Of a stretch of DNA of 64,000 nucleotides, positions 36,651 through 45,936 are shown piece after piece. Below the pieces are notes generated by a model. The model saw nothing but the letters and a program-made list of their open reading frames with translations, had not been told where the DNA came from and made no database searches. The number at the start of each line of letters is the position of its first letter. The stretch's first letter is position 1. A program made the position numbers and the translations under genes. This stretch comes from Citrobacter freundii (GTDB taxonomy: Bacteria > Bacteroidota > Bacteroidia > Chitinophagales > Chitinophagaceae), in the NCBI GenBank assembly GCA_003243445.1, contig QFQQ01000001.1, positions 166,761 to 230,760 on the forward strand, read 5' to 3'.

Positions 36651-36914
36651 ATCGTTTTTTTTTAAAAGGTGGATCTATGAAATTATTGTAATCGATAAAC
36701 CCTCTCAGGAATGAATTATTATTGAAAATAGCTTCAGATGAATGTTACTAATTCCTGAATAAACCGATAAAACATCTGGCACTGTGGGAAGTGCAGTTTT
36801 AACCGCACAATTAATGCACTTCATCTGTTGGCATTATACCATTGGCAAATATCAAATTTCAACAATTTCCCAATTGCGCTGCGAGTTGCCTTCATTGATC
36901 ACGGAGATGTACAT

Positions 36915-37899
36915 TTACATAACCTCAAATTTCTTTTCCAATCGGACTATTTTTTTTAACCTCCATTTAATCGAGGGATTAATGGTAAACCAAAACTGCT
37001 GCTTTCGTTTATATTTTCGATCATGTAGAATTCGTTGAAAAATATTCTTAACAACTATTGGACTCGTGATAGCCGCTGCAGCCGTGTCAGCTGTGCGTTC
37101 TGAATTGAAAACAACGCGCCTCAGGTAAATACAAATCAACCCAAGTATAACCGACGAAATGAGAACTCCTCGAAACATCCCCCGTTCCTCTTTAGCCATT
37201 GCAAAATTTCGATCAATTTCTTTATTATAATACGAATCATTAATATCTCCTGAGCCTAACATATAAGTAAACAACCGATTGGCTTCCAATTCATGTTCTA
37301 CACTTTGATTGTATGCATAATATAAACTTGGTGCAGCTGTAATAAGTTGAATCGGCAACAAAATACTGAGGACATATTTCAAAAAAATTTTCAAAAGAAT
37401 AGTAAGATCTGTATCTCTTTGGGCGATATGACTCAGTTCATGCGCTAAAATCGCCTTTGCCTCTTCTGGCTGGTCATATAATAGTTTCAAAAATCCAAAT
37501 TAAAAAGTGGTGTCCAGTTCTGCTGAAAACATGAGGACTATAATCAAAATTATTTTTACCAATATAGTAATGAATAGGTGCTTGAATCTTAAATCGTTCA
37601 AGTATTTCATTGATCATATCTTTTAGTGGTACATTAAATTGTTCAACATCAATTTCGTGGGTGAATTCATCTTTGATCAGGTTATCAAAGTCTTTTGTCA
37701 TATCCTGCCTGATAAAAAAGTAAATGGGAAAATAAATCAGAAAATAAATCAGCAGCGCCATAGGGACCTTGATGACTGTTAAAATCAGATTTAAAGCAAC
37801 GAGCGCAAGCAGCAGGAAAAGAATCCCCCTCGCCAACTCAACATTGTTAACCGAGCTTGAGCGTTCCCGCTCCCACTTATTAAATAATGCTGGGATCAT
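36915..37899 (-). pseudogene. M48-like membrane zinc peptidase split by a frameshift
   Basis: The 5' part (37899 to 37474, 141 residues) holds two membrane helices (LARGILFLLLALVALNLIL and VPMALLIYFLIYFPIYFF) and a segment leading to YSPHVFSRTGHHFLI. The 3' part (from about 37490 to 36915) continues in the other frame with FLKLLYDQPEEAKAILAHELSHIAQRD, carrying the HELSH zinc motif, further helices and EHELEANRLF with the expected third-ligand Glu. The parts overlap by 17 bases near a T-rich stretch, and the 3' part has no ATG, only TTG. A +1 shift would join them. It is either a frameshift mutation, a sequencing error or programmed shifting. The first gene of this operon overlaps by 4 bases upstream. 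Confidence 0.75.
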
Positions 37900-38282
37900 C
37901 GATTTAGGTATTCATTAAATTCCTCCAAATGTTTAGAAACAATTTTTTGAGCCATTTCGTTTGTCAACCCATGCTCTCGCAAGAGCTCTAGCCAACTTTT
38001 CTCAATTGTCTGCCGGTCAATTTTATTTTTTAATTGAAGACTACGGATTTCAACGACAGCCTTATAAGTGGAAATCAATACGCCCAGGAACCCTAACACA
38101 GCCATTGCCTGCTCCATAAAATTGATCCGACTTTCCTTTCGGGCAGCTGTTTCTATATGTCCGTCCAGCTTCAACTTTTGCATGAGTTCATCCGATGAAA
38201 CATCAAATGCAAAAAGCTCATTAGGATAATGTTCAGCAACAATAGGCCGCATTAATAGTTTAAATTCTGCAGGATTGATCAT
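37896..38282 (-). CDS. Small protein with one possible membrane helix, upstream of the M48-like gene
   Basis: The product is 128 residues. A weak hydrophobic segment (MAVLGFLGVLISTYKAVVEI, near residue 59) separates a mixed N-terminal part from a helical, charged C-terminal part (LREHGLTNEMAQKIVSKHLEEF). No family is recognised. Its stop overlaps the start of the M48-like frame by 4 bases (37896-37899), so the genes are translationally coupled. It may be the regulator or partner of the membrane peptidase. Confidence 0.65.
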   Translation of the reverse strand: MINPAEFKLLMRPIVAEHYPNELFAFDVSSDELMQKLKLDGHIETAARKESRINFMEQAMAVLGFLGVLISTYKAVVEIRSLQLKNKIDRQTIEKSWLELLREHGLTNEMAQKIVSKHLEEFNEYLNR

Positions 38283-38811
38283 GGATGCAATTCAATTGAG
38301 TTTATAAAAGTTGAAGCAAATGAATGAATTCTCCAACTGTATCTATGTTAACATAGAGGTAGCAAACAAAATAAGGAAAGCTTTCCGGGTACGGAAAAGA
38401 GGGATGAGATAGATAACAAAATACTAAAAAAAACCCTTTCCCATCGCAGTTGACATTTTTGGAATATCATTACATTCCCCAACAATGTTGCGCAGGCAAA
38501 AGCGCACATACTTCGATAAAAAAGCAGTGCAGATATCCGTAAAAGAGATGAAGATCTATTCTGGTCACCAACCCGGAAGTTGACGGCAGGCAGAGAGTCA
38601 ATTTAAGTATACAGGAGTATTTGAGGTTGGCCCATCACTCGGATCTTTTAGCCATCATCACGCCATTCTGGTGATCATGTCCGGTATTTTCATTATTGTT
38701 TTTGGCTTAAATAATTTCCTCGCAAACCATGAGCAGGTTAAAGGAAACAGATAGAATAAATGCAATGGTGACTAGTAAGAATGAAGGTCTGACTTCGTTT
38801 ATAGACCTGGT
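38283..38811. other. 530-base gap with a possible broken small gene
   Basis: On the plus strand a frame from ATG 38485 runs 32 codons to a TGA at 38581 and then continues in register for 56 codons to 38754, ending with a membrane-like segment (AILVIMSGIFIIVFGL). This could be a small membrane protein gene with an in-frame stop, but there is no family match and I do not call it. Nothing else is recognised. Confidence 0.3.
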
Positions 38812-39519
38812 CTACCCTTTCAGATTCTTGTTCAATTCCTCCACGAGTTCATAAACCGTCGTACAGGGGCAATGCTTCGCATAATCTTTCCTTCCTGCAA
38901 ACGTTTCGTGAAGAGCCTTGGCTCTTCGGATCGCTAAGGCTTGCGCTGTACTTTTAGTGCCTCCGAAGCGTTCATAATGCGCTGCACAAAAACGCGTGGA
39001 CTTGGCTTCCTTGCTAAAACTATCTAGTCCCCACTTTTCCCTCAGGATGGGATTTAGTTCAAACCGCGTGAACGCGCTCTCCAAATGTTGATAGTGCAGT
39101 ACAAACCAAAGTTCAAAAGCATCATTGGACCAGGCGACCTTCATTCCGTTTTGATAGGCTTTTTCAATCGACTGATTGAAATCTTCCGGTTGGGTAGCCG
39201 CTTCCACGCGGTTCACGTCAAAATCAAACACACACCAGATTTCTCTGCCTTCATATTTTTTTTCTTTCTGAAGCCGCAGGGCATGCTCCACCAGTGCTGT
39301 TTTAGAGCCGCATCCGCCCTCAACGATAACATTCTTGGTGGGAACAGGGAAACCTTCAAAATAGCCCTTTTCGGTGTTGTCGCCTTCACAGATTATCAGG
39401 AACAGCTTTTTCTGATCAATGATTTGTTCTTGATAAGGATTATCCTGTTTGCTGATGCCTCGCTGCTGTAAATAGGCTTCATTCGCTTTGGCCTTTAAAG
39501 GCTTCCGGTAGTCAATCAT
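38812..39519 (-). CDS. rloB: RloB-like protein of an AbiL-type system
   Basis: The product is 235 residues from ATG 39519, which overlaps the end of the ATPase gene by 8 bases. The frame extends further upstream, but MIDYRKPLKAKANEAYLQQRG is the natural start. The TOPRIM-like core of RloB is visible: FLIICEGDNTEKGYFEGF near residue 42, IWCVFDFDVNR near 87 and SNDAFELWFVLHY near 122. RloB is the partner of an AAA15-type ATPase in AbiL-like abortive-infection systems (AbiLi plus AbiLii). TOPRIM proteins of this kind are expected to cut nucleic acid upon activation. Confidence 0.85.
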   Translation of the reverse strand: MIDYRKPLKAKANEAYLQQRGISKQDNPYQEQIIDQKKLFLIICEGDNTEKGYFEGFPVPTKNVIVEGGCGSKTALVEHALRLQKEKKYEGREIWCVFDFDVNRVEAATQPEDFNQSIEKAYQNGMKVAWSNDAFELWFVLHYQHLESAFTRFELNPILREKWGLDSFSKEAKSTRFCAAHYERFGGTKSTAQALAIRRAKALHETFAGRKDYAKHCPCTTVYELVEELNKNLKG

Positions 39520-40789
39520 GGCGGGCTTGTTGAAGAATGATCCGGTCAAGTTCATCTAAATAGGGGACCGCGCTATAACTGCCATTGAGGTATTCTTTTT
39601 CAAAGGATGAATCTTTTCGGATGCCCTTGTATTCGATAAGCGTATTGATTTCGCTGATGCCGAATCTGTCTTTATTCACCAGGCAAATCTGATCCCGGCG
39701 AAAATCGGCTCTTCTCAGCAGCCCAGTATCATGGGTGGCAATGATCAGCTGCGCATGCTTCGGATTTGTTTTCTCGTGATTGAACAGGTCAACGATCTTC
39801 AGTGTTAGATTGGGATGGAACCGGGCATCAAACTCATCGATCACAAGAACTCCACCGAGTTCAAGACAGCGCAGCACCAGCGAACCAATCCCTAAAAGTT
39901 TTGCCGTTCCCTGAGACTCCCAATCAATGAAAGGGACCGTGATTTGATCAACCAGCTTTCCATTTTCATCGTACCGGGAATGCACGGACAATAGTCTTTT
40001 CCGGAGCGCATATCTTTCCACTGTTTCACTGGGCGGCTGCAGCTCGATATCCTCCACACCGGTATCGGCAGCTTTTAGCAGCCCGACGAGGGCCGCCTTG
40101 TCGTTGTCTGAACCCGCTTCGAGCGTGCTCATGGCAAAAGCAAGCGATTCGCCATCTGAAATCCCGTCGACAACATAGATTTTCATTATTTCAGCTCTCA
40201 ATTCGGCCGCGAACTTGTTGTTATAAAGAGCGGCTACGGTAAGAAACAGGGTATCTGCCCGGAATAATTCGCTGGTGTTATCTTTTATCTGGTCAGTAAA
40301 GAGCTCGGTAGTGGGAAACTCGGTTGGATGAATATCCACGTGACCTTCTTCCCGAAAAAACAATCGCGTCTCATCCGCTCGCTCGCCCTTGTATAGCCAT
40401 TCATAAATGATCCTGTTCTGCAGGATTTGAAATCCGTACCGGTAGATCGTTTCGTTTACAGAAAAAATATATTGAAAGAAAACAGGCTGCTCTTCCCAAT
40501 CCGTGATGAGCTGAAATCGGTTATCCCATGTTTTCGTAGGCAATTCTTCTTCGCTGACCGACCGAAAAACAAGTGTTCTGAAGGCCGCAATGGCACGCAG
40601 TAGATTGCTTTTCCCGCTCGCGTTAGCGCCATAGATAGCCTTGGTTTTAAGACTACGGAGGCCATCCCTTTCAACGACATTATCTTCATTTAAACCGCTG
40701 TCATTGGACCGTTTAGGGGCCGCCAGCATCGTAAATTTTTGAATGTCCCGGAATGAGCGAAAATTGCCAATTTGAAATTCGATAAACAT
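39512..40789 (-). CDS. AAA15-type ATPase, RloA/AbiLi-like
   Basis: The product is 425 residues from ATG 40789, starting MFIEFQIGNFRSFRDIQKF, the usual opening of AAA15/21 ATPases. Walker A is AIYGANASGKSNLLRAI near residue 46 and Walker B GGVLVIDEFDARFHPNLT near 314. Its stop overlaps the start of the RloB-like gene. Together they form an AbiL-like abortive-infection pair: the ATPase senses infection and the TOPRIM protein acts. The frame is open to 40933, but the extra 48 residues do not fit the family. Confidence 0.88.
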   Translation of the reverse strand: MFIEFQIGNFRSFRDIQKFTMLAAPKRSNDSGLNEDNVVERDGLRSLKTKAIYGANASGKSNLLRAIAAFRTLVFRSVSEEELPTKTWDNRFQLITDWEEQPVFFQYIFSVNETIYRYGFQILQNRIIYEWLYKGERADETRLFFREEGHVDIHPTEFPTTELFTDQIKDNTSELFRADTLFLTVAALYNNKFAAELRAEIMKIYVVDGISDGESLAFAMSTLEAGSDNDKAALVGLLKAADTGVEDIELQPPSETVERYALRKRLLSVHSRYDENGKLVDQITVPFIDWESQGTAKLLGIGSLVLRCLELGGVLVIDEFDARFHPNLTLKIVDLFNHEKTNPKHAQLIIATHDTGLLRRADFRRDQICLVNKDRFGISEINTLIEYKGIRKDSSFEKEYLNGSYSAVPYLDELDRIILQQARHD

Positions 40790-41234
40790 AGATCCAAAAC
40801 TAGTCAATCTATTTGTGATTTTTTCACAAATACTCGTGGAGAGAAATTCCGGAGTTTTCTCATCAGTAGAATATTGAATATCAACATGTTGCTCTTTCAT
40901 GGCCTTTTTTTTAAAAAAATAGCACGCGCTCACACGCTTTCAAAAAGCCAATTTCTTTGTTGTCTGAGCAAAGGAGTATAGCTGTCGGTAATTTCTTTTT
41001 ATTGAGCAATAATCCTTATACCTCACAAGTGAAAGGCAAGTATATCGACATTTATTGGCAGAGGTTTCCTGAAGAGAGAATTTCACCTATTGTATTCTGG
41101 GGAAAAGCTGATCATGATTATCGACAGCGATTTGCTGACAGATGTGGAGTATCCATACAGGCCATAACCCGAAGTCGCTGATCCTCTCCGTATCGTTTAT
41201 CGACAACCAGCGAATTCCCAATACACCCTCTCTC
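40790..41234. other. 445-base gap between the AbiL-like pair and the ankyrin gene
   Basis: A 74-codon frame at 40957-41181 (+) reads YIDIYWQRFPEERISPIVFWG in its middle and looks somewhat protein-like but lacks a family, and I do not call it. The AbiL-like promoter should lie just right of 40789. Confidence 0.35.
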
Positions 41235-41696
41235 CTATTTCAGCGCCTCTTTCAAAAACGCCAAGATCTCCGGTTGGTTATTCGCTTCAGCATAAGCGAT
41301 AACACTTTTCCCATCGGCCGGTGTATAGTCACCAGTGTAAGTATAGTTGATATCCGCCCCTTTGCTCACCAGCATTTTCACCATATCCAGCTTGCCATAT
41401 TTAACGGCATGCATCAGCGGTGGCACATATCCGTTGCAGGAGATATTGACATTAGCCCCTTTCTCGACCAGGTAAGCAAAACATTTTTGGGCGTTCGCTT
41501 TAATCACGAGCGACAGTAAGCTATAATCCCACTCCCCGACTTTGTAACAGGAATTAACGGAGGCGGCGGGAACCATTTTGGCAAACGATGCCAGGTCATC
41601 TGTTTTCATCGCTTTGTCACATTCTGCTGGCAGGGACTGGGCATGAACGTGGCAGAAAAGAAATCCTAAGGCTAGTACGAGGGCGATTTTTTTCAT
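41235..41696 (-). CDS. Secreted ankyrin-repeat protein
   Basis: The 153-residue protein has a signal peptide (MKKIALVLALGFLFCHVHAQ) and three to four ankyrin repeats, most clearly GYVPPLMHAVKYGKLDMVKMLVSKGADIN and a preceding SLLSLVIKANAQKCFAYLVEKGANVN. Small exported ankyrin proteins mediate protein-protein contacts in the periplasm. They often protect against a toxic or oxidative neighbour enzyme, but none is adjacent here. It stands alone. Confidence 0.85.
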   Translation of the reverse strand: MKKIALVLALGFLFCHVHAQSLPAECDKAMKTDDLASFAKMVPAASVNSCYKVGEWDYSLLSLVIKANAQKCFAYLVEKGANVNISCNGYVPPLMHAVKYGKLDMVKMLVSKGADINYTYTGDYTPADGKSVIAYAEANNQPEILAFLKEALK

Positions 41697-41999
41697 GTTT
41701 ATTTTTTGATCGGTTGGCTTAAATCAACTACCGGTTCCGCCGAAGGTAGCGGCAGGAGAAAATATTGGCTACTCCTGGAACGCGCAAAACTGGTGCGCTA
41801 TTGATCAAAAGGAGTTTAAAAATTAGTATAAGCTAATAAAAATCAAGCAGAAGAATTCGAAGGATGCACATATTGCGAGGTATAATTTCTCCCCATCAAC
41901 TTGACCTGGGCCAAATACCGGTAAACTATCCGAGAATATATATTTCTTTGCATTTGGAGAGAATTGCCCCGATTGGCGGAACGGCGTTAATCATTCCTT
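41697..41999. other. Intergenic stretch with nothing recognised
   Basis: Roughly 300 bases containing the promoters of the two divergent genes. No repeat or RNA is seen. Confidence 0.35.
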
Positions 42000-43289
42000 A
42001 TGCATTTGTTCAAATCCTTTCTCGAAGGCTTATACAAACCTACCTTCTTCAACCTGCTTATCAATAAAAATGAGGTATTGGATAGTAATAATGTCATTAA
42101 AGAAATTCATAGTCATATTTTTTTCCACGAATACATCCACTTTCTCCAGGATGTTCTGACATCATTCGGGCTAAGAAATATTTGTACGCTGGCCAGAAAA
42201 CTTTCAATCATTAATCACGAGATCATCGATAGCGCTGACACTAGCTTCAGCATTCCTTTTAAGTCAAAAAACAGTAGTTTAAAAAACGAAACAGATTTGT
42301 TCAATATGTTTTGGGGAACCGCTGAACTGCCAGACGAAGACAGAGATTTTGCCATTATTAACCTGGAAAAACACCCCAATCTCTTCAACCCAGCTCTTGC
42401 TGATCGTTCGTTCATCAACGTAAATATTACTTATCGCGACAACCTGGATAAAGAGTGCTTTTATCTGGGGGCCATACATTTCATGGAGGGAATTGCACAC
42501 ATATTGGAAAGAAACTATGAGGTCGGAATTGATGCTCCGCCTTTCCCCTATAAGATAGTAGAGAAAATCATCAGAACCGTCTTTTCCGAAGGTGATTTTA
42601 CAGAGAGGAATTTCATTCTGATCATGGAGACAGCCCTTGAAGCGCATGACCCGGCCGAGTGTTTCTATAATTTTTATCATGCATGTAACGCAGACGGATT
42701 GCCTTTTACAGAAGAAACGATAGCAAGATTCAGAAGAGAATACAAGATGAAGTGGGATGGGAAAAGATATTTATATGCGAGTTTCTACTATCCAAACGTA
42801 GTCATGGCTAAAGAAGCTTTTAAAGCACTATTTAATCATCACGAGCAATTAGTACAGCTAAACGAATGGAGTAAAATACTGCTCAAAAATGCAGTAAAAA
42901 TTCGAAGAGCTGGCTTCTCGTTCACAGATTTATTGGTCTCGGATGGTCGGAAGGAGCTGGTTGAAAAAAATCTTTCCAGGATCATACATAAATTGGGAAC
43001 ACCAGTGATGAGCGACGGAAGATTTGGCATATTTATGCTGTCACCGGAACGAAAAATTCCTGAAGAAACCATGATTCATTTACTTTCCCTGGAAGCTGTT
43101 TCCAATATTTTAGACGGAGATACAACGTGCTCGATTTTACCTTTCTGCAAATATGGTAAGCATGGAATAGATATTTCAGATGGTGATTGTATTTCAGCTC
43201 CTTGGAACAGAACGAAAAAGAAACCATACTGTCCGCTCGCAAAAATTTGGATCATGTGGGGATTTGTAAAAAAAGATGTCTCGGTATAG
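42000..43289 (+). CDS. Putative zinc metallopeptidase (HExxH) of unknown family
   Basis: The product is 429 residues. An HExxH motif is present early: FFHEYIHFLQ with H43-E44 and H47. A later helix, LGAIHFMEGIAHILER (near residue 158), contains Glu and His residues that could supply the third metal ligand. Four Cys near the C-terminus (CSILPFCKYGKH, DGDCIS and YCPLAKIW) may bind a second metal. No signal peptide or membrane helix is seen, so it acts in the cytoplasm. Stand-alone HExxH proteins with Cys-rich tails occur in bacterial conflict loci, but the family here is not recognised. Confidence 0.7.
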   Translation: MHLFKSFLEGLYKPTFFNLLINKNEVLDSNNVIKEIHSHIFFHEYIHFLQDVLTSFGLRNICTLARKLSIINHEIIDSADTSFSIPFKSKNSSLKNETDLFNMFWGTAELPDEDRDFAIINLEKHPNLFNPALADRSFINVNITYRDNLDKECFYLGAIHFMEGIAHILERNYEVGIDAPPFPYKIVEKIIRTVFSEGDFTERNFILIMETALEAHDPAECFYNFYHACNADGLPFTEETIARFRREYKMKWDGKRYLYASFYYPNVVMAKEAFKALFNHHEQLVQLNEWSKILLKNAVKIRRAGFSFTDLLVSDGRKELVEKNLSRIIHKLGTPVMSDGRFGIFMLSPERKIPEETMIHLLSLEAVSNILDGDTTCSILPFCKYGKHGIDISDGDCISAPWNRTKKKPYCPLAKIWIMWGFVKKDVSV

Positions 43290-43447
43290 CAGTTCAGTAG
43301 TTAGGCAATTCATTCTAATAACATCACCAGCAAGTCGATTAGGGTAAGTTTGCCACATTAGGTATTTGCCTCATTGAAAAAAGAATTTCAAATTTTATGC
43401 AACCTTCGCCTCATGGATCCCCATCCTGCTTGCATAAACGCATTGTT

Positions 43448-44458
43448 ATGAACAAACATGTTCAATTGGTCGCGATACTTTTTTTCACCCTGAATGTGGT
43501 GGCACAGCAACAACAAAAACAATGGAGTCAGATGACGCCCGAAGAGCAGAAACAATCGCAAATGCAGGGACAATTGCAATTCTTCAGCCAGAATGCAAAC
43601 GCGCAGCACGAATTGCAAAAACTCCGTGAACAAATTACTGCACTGCGTACCGAAATGCAGAACGATCCTTCCACCACCTATCGCTTTTCCGCGGAGTCAC
43701 ACAAAGCAACAAAAGAAGCGGAAAAGTATTTGATCAGCCAGGGTTATCCACGGGCGATATTTGAAGATCGCGCCATCTGGGCGGCGCGGATCCAAGACGT
43801 TGTCTATCCGATCCTGATTCAGCGCCGGACAAATTTCATGATCGATATACTCCTCCTGGAGCAGCAATTGACGGTGGCGGAAATTGACCTGGCGAACGCC
43901 GCCGCCAATGAATATCGGGCACGTAGCAATGAGAAAGGTGAAAAAAGCGCGCTGTCAGATATTCGCGATCATGTACACAGATTGCGCGAACTGCAAAACC
44001 AGGAACGGTATCACCGCAAAAGCCTATCTCCCACCAAGGATTTTTCGGCACTGTTAAATAAACATCAATCGCAATTAGGCGAATACGATCCACTCCTCGC
44101 AAGACTCAAGGGATTGGAGGAAAAAGAAGAGCAAACCAGAAAGCAAATGGATGATTTTATGAAGAGGTTTGGCCAGATCAATATGGACAAATGGCCAAAT
44201 ACGGGGCTGATAAAAATGGCAGACCCGAGACAGTCGAACAATTCGTATGATCAATCGGGACAGCAGGCCAACAATCAAAGCGGTCAAGCCGCCGGGCGGC
44301 CCGGCCAGGCACAACCTATGCCTACGCAACAACCGACATCGCAGCCTCCGCCTCAACAACCAACACCACAACCCCGGCAACAGCAAAGCTTCCCGGAACA
44401 CGGAAGGCCCCAAACGCTGACCCAACAACCGCCACCTCAGCCGCAGCGCGGAGGATAA
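43448..44458 (+). CDS. Secreted coiled-coil protein with Pro/Gln-rich tail
   Basis: The product is 336 residues from ATG 43448. The frame is open to 43397, but MNKHVQLVAILFFTLNVVAQ is a clear signal peptide. Residues 20-250 are strongly helical and charged with heptad patterns (HELQKLREQITALRTEMQND, RLKGLEEKEEQTRKQMDDFM). The last 80 residues are low complexity, rich in Gln and Pro (GRPGQAQPMPTQQPTSQPPP). No enzyme motif is present. It is probably a structural periplasmic or surface protein. A strong terminator follows at 44491-44531. Confidence 0.75.
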   Translation: MNKHVQLVAILFFTLNVVAQQQQKQWSQMTPEEQKQSQMQGQLQFFSQNANAQHELQKLREQITALRTEMQNDPSTTYRFSAESHKATKEAEKYLISQGYPRAIFEDRAIWAARIQDVVYPILIQRRTNFMIDILLLEQQLTVAEIDLANAAANEYRARSNEKGEKSALSDIRDHVHRLRELQNQERYHRKSLSPTKDFSALLNKHQSQLGEYDPLLARLKGLEEKEEQTRKQMDDFMKRFGQINMDKWPNTGLIKMADPRQSNNSYDQSGQQANNQSGQAAGRPGQAQPMPTQQPTSQPPPQQPTPQPRQQQSFPEHGRPQTLTQQPPPQPQRGG

Positions 44459-44490
44459 ATGATCGACAGCAAATCGACCGAGATGTATAA

Positions 44491-44531
44491 CTGTAGCCAA
44501 CCCCATCAGGGGCTGGCTACAGTTTTTTTTT
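44491..44531 (+). terminator. Rho-independent terminator
   Basis: The stem CTGTAGCCAACCCC pairs with GGGGCTGGCTACAG with an ATCA loop and is followed by nine T, about 30 bases after the coiled-coil protein gene. Confidence 0.92.
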
Positions 44532-44720
44532 GATTAATAAATATGGCGTATATCCATTTAGATCATTAACCACCCTAACTGAAAGCAACTGTTAGGATAG
44601 CGGATCGGCGGAAACTCCGGTACTAAGCCCAGTACTCCTCCCGCCCGTCTCTAAATCGCTCCAATTGATCAATGATATAATAACTCGCGGGCGGAGACCC
44701 GTACCCCGATAAAAATAGCT

Positions 44721-45131
44721 TTATTCTACAGAAGGGACATTCGCCGCGTTAATTACCTCGTAACGGATCAAGGTCGCCACGTCTCCTCCGTTATTGTTCC
44801 ACACACAAGTGTCCGAAGCCCAGAAAAAATTATGAATAACGCCAGCCTGTCCATCACGCTTGGTGATACTATATTTTCCGACACCTGTATATAAACGTAC
44901 CAAATCTTGCTTTTCGATTGGCAACTGCGGAAATACAAAAATGTGTCTGAATTCATTGGAAATCTTTCCATCTGCCGCAAATGTCCGATCAACAATGGCG
45001 TATCCTTTCAAATTAATGGCTTGATCAGTGGTTAACCAGATATATTCAGAAAGTGGCGTCTTGCCATTTACGACGCCGTGAATTTTCAGTCCCATGGAAT
45101 GAGGTTTTGGTGGACAGAAAAGATACTTCAA
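44721..45131 (-). CDS. Lamin-tail-domain-like (LTD) protein
   Basis: The product is 136 residues. Residues about 35-130 follow the LTD pattern: AINLKGYAIVDRT, FRHIFVFPQLPIEKQDLVRLYTGVGKYS, FFWASDTCVWNNNGGDVATL. LTD is an Ig-like beta fold, found at the ends of surface proteins or bound to membrane or DNA in bacteria. Here it stands alone, without a signal peptide. Whether it is an independent protein or has lost a fusion partner is unclear. No partner gene is evident. Confidence 0.75.
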   Translation of the reverse strand: MKYLFCPPKPHSMGLKIHGVVNGKTPLSEYIWLTTDQAINLKGYAIVDRTFAADGKISNEFRHIFVFPQLPIEKQDLVRLYTGVGKYSITKRDGQAGVIHNFFWASDTCVWNNNGGDVATLIRYEVINAANVPSVE

Positions 45132-45501
45132 GCTATCATACCTATATCAGGTAGAAATACTGAGATTTTAAACCGAATTTCTCGCTATTCACACAGGATC
45201 TAATGCAATCGCCTTGAGTTCAAAAATGAAGCGCGAAAAACACGCCCTGATCCAAAATGAGTATGCTAAAATAAAATGCACATCGCACAGACAAATCTTG
45301 GACTGTCTCATTATCTTTAAAACACGACGCGCAAAACGAGTTAACAGCTTCAATGTTGCGTAGATTAAAACAAACACGGGCGCCTACTACATCTTCCTCT
45401 CCCTTGAAACGCGCAGCTGCTATGCTTTTGTGATTTAGCATCATCCCTACCCAGGCTATTCAGCTTGAACTAAAAACTAACACCACTGGCACACATCCAT
45501 A
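45132..45501. other. 370-base gap with a possible 45-residue basic peptide
   Basis: A plus-strand frame from ATG 45226 to 45363 encodes 45 residues, strongly basic (KTRRAKRVNSF near its end). There is no family support, so it is recorded only as a possibility. Nothing else is recognised. Confidence 0.3.
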
Positions 45502-45936
45502 ATGACAAAAAAACACAGTAAGCCTAACAATTTCCAGAAAGTTTTCCGGCGTATTATCCACTCGTTGAACTATAGAGATACGGTGGTGCCTAAACCCTTG
45601 ACCAAAGAAGGAGCCATCGCATATGTAATGAACGATTTGAAAAAAGAGTTGAATTACCATTTGACGCTCATAATAATTGGCATAATTTCCTTAGCTGTGT
45701 TTATCGTTGGCCTGGTGATTCTTGTGAAAGCAGAAGGAAGCGGGGTGCTCTATGAACCGGAAATTTATCCTTCAGCCGTTTGGTCATTCATTACTGGCGC
45801 ATTCAATGAATACGAGTATGTCAGAAAAAGGAAAAAGCTGAATAGTTTGCAGGATGACATGGAGCGGCTTCCTGGGTTGGATGAAAAAGTTAAAACATTT
45901 TATTGGGACGAATTCCTTAAACGCTTTGATAAATGA
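45502..45936 (+). CDS. Small membrane protein, coupled to the next gene
   Basis: The product is 144 residues. A cytoplasmic basic N-terminus is followed by a strong membrane helix (LIIIGIISLAVFIVGLVILV, residues about 54-73) and a possible second weak segment (AVWSFITGAF), then a charged helical tail (KRKKLNSLQDDMERLP). Its stop overlaps the start of the next gene by 4 bases. No family is recognised. The pair probably forms one membrane complex. Confidence 0.65.
   Translation: MTKKHSKPNNFQKVFRRIIHSLNYRDTVVPKPLTKEGAIAYVMNDLKKELNYHLTLIIIGIISLAVFIVGLVILVKAEGSGVLYEPEIYPSAVWSFITGAFNEYEYVRKRKKLNSLQDDMERLPGLDEKVKTFYWDEFLKRFDK

Noticed and set aside
40957..41181. 74-codon plus-strand frame
   Set aside because: It reads somewhat like protein but has no family match, no promoter box and no conserved neighbour, so it is left as a possibility in the gap note.
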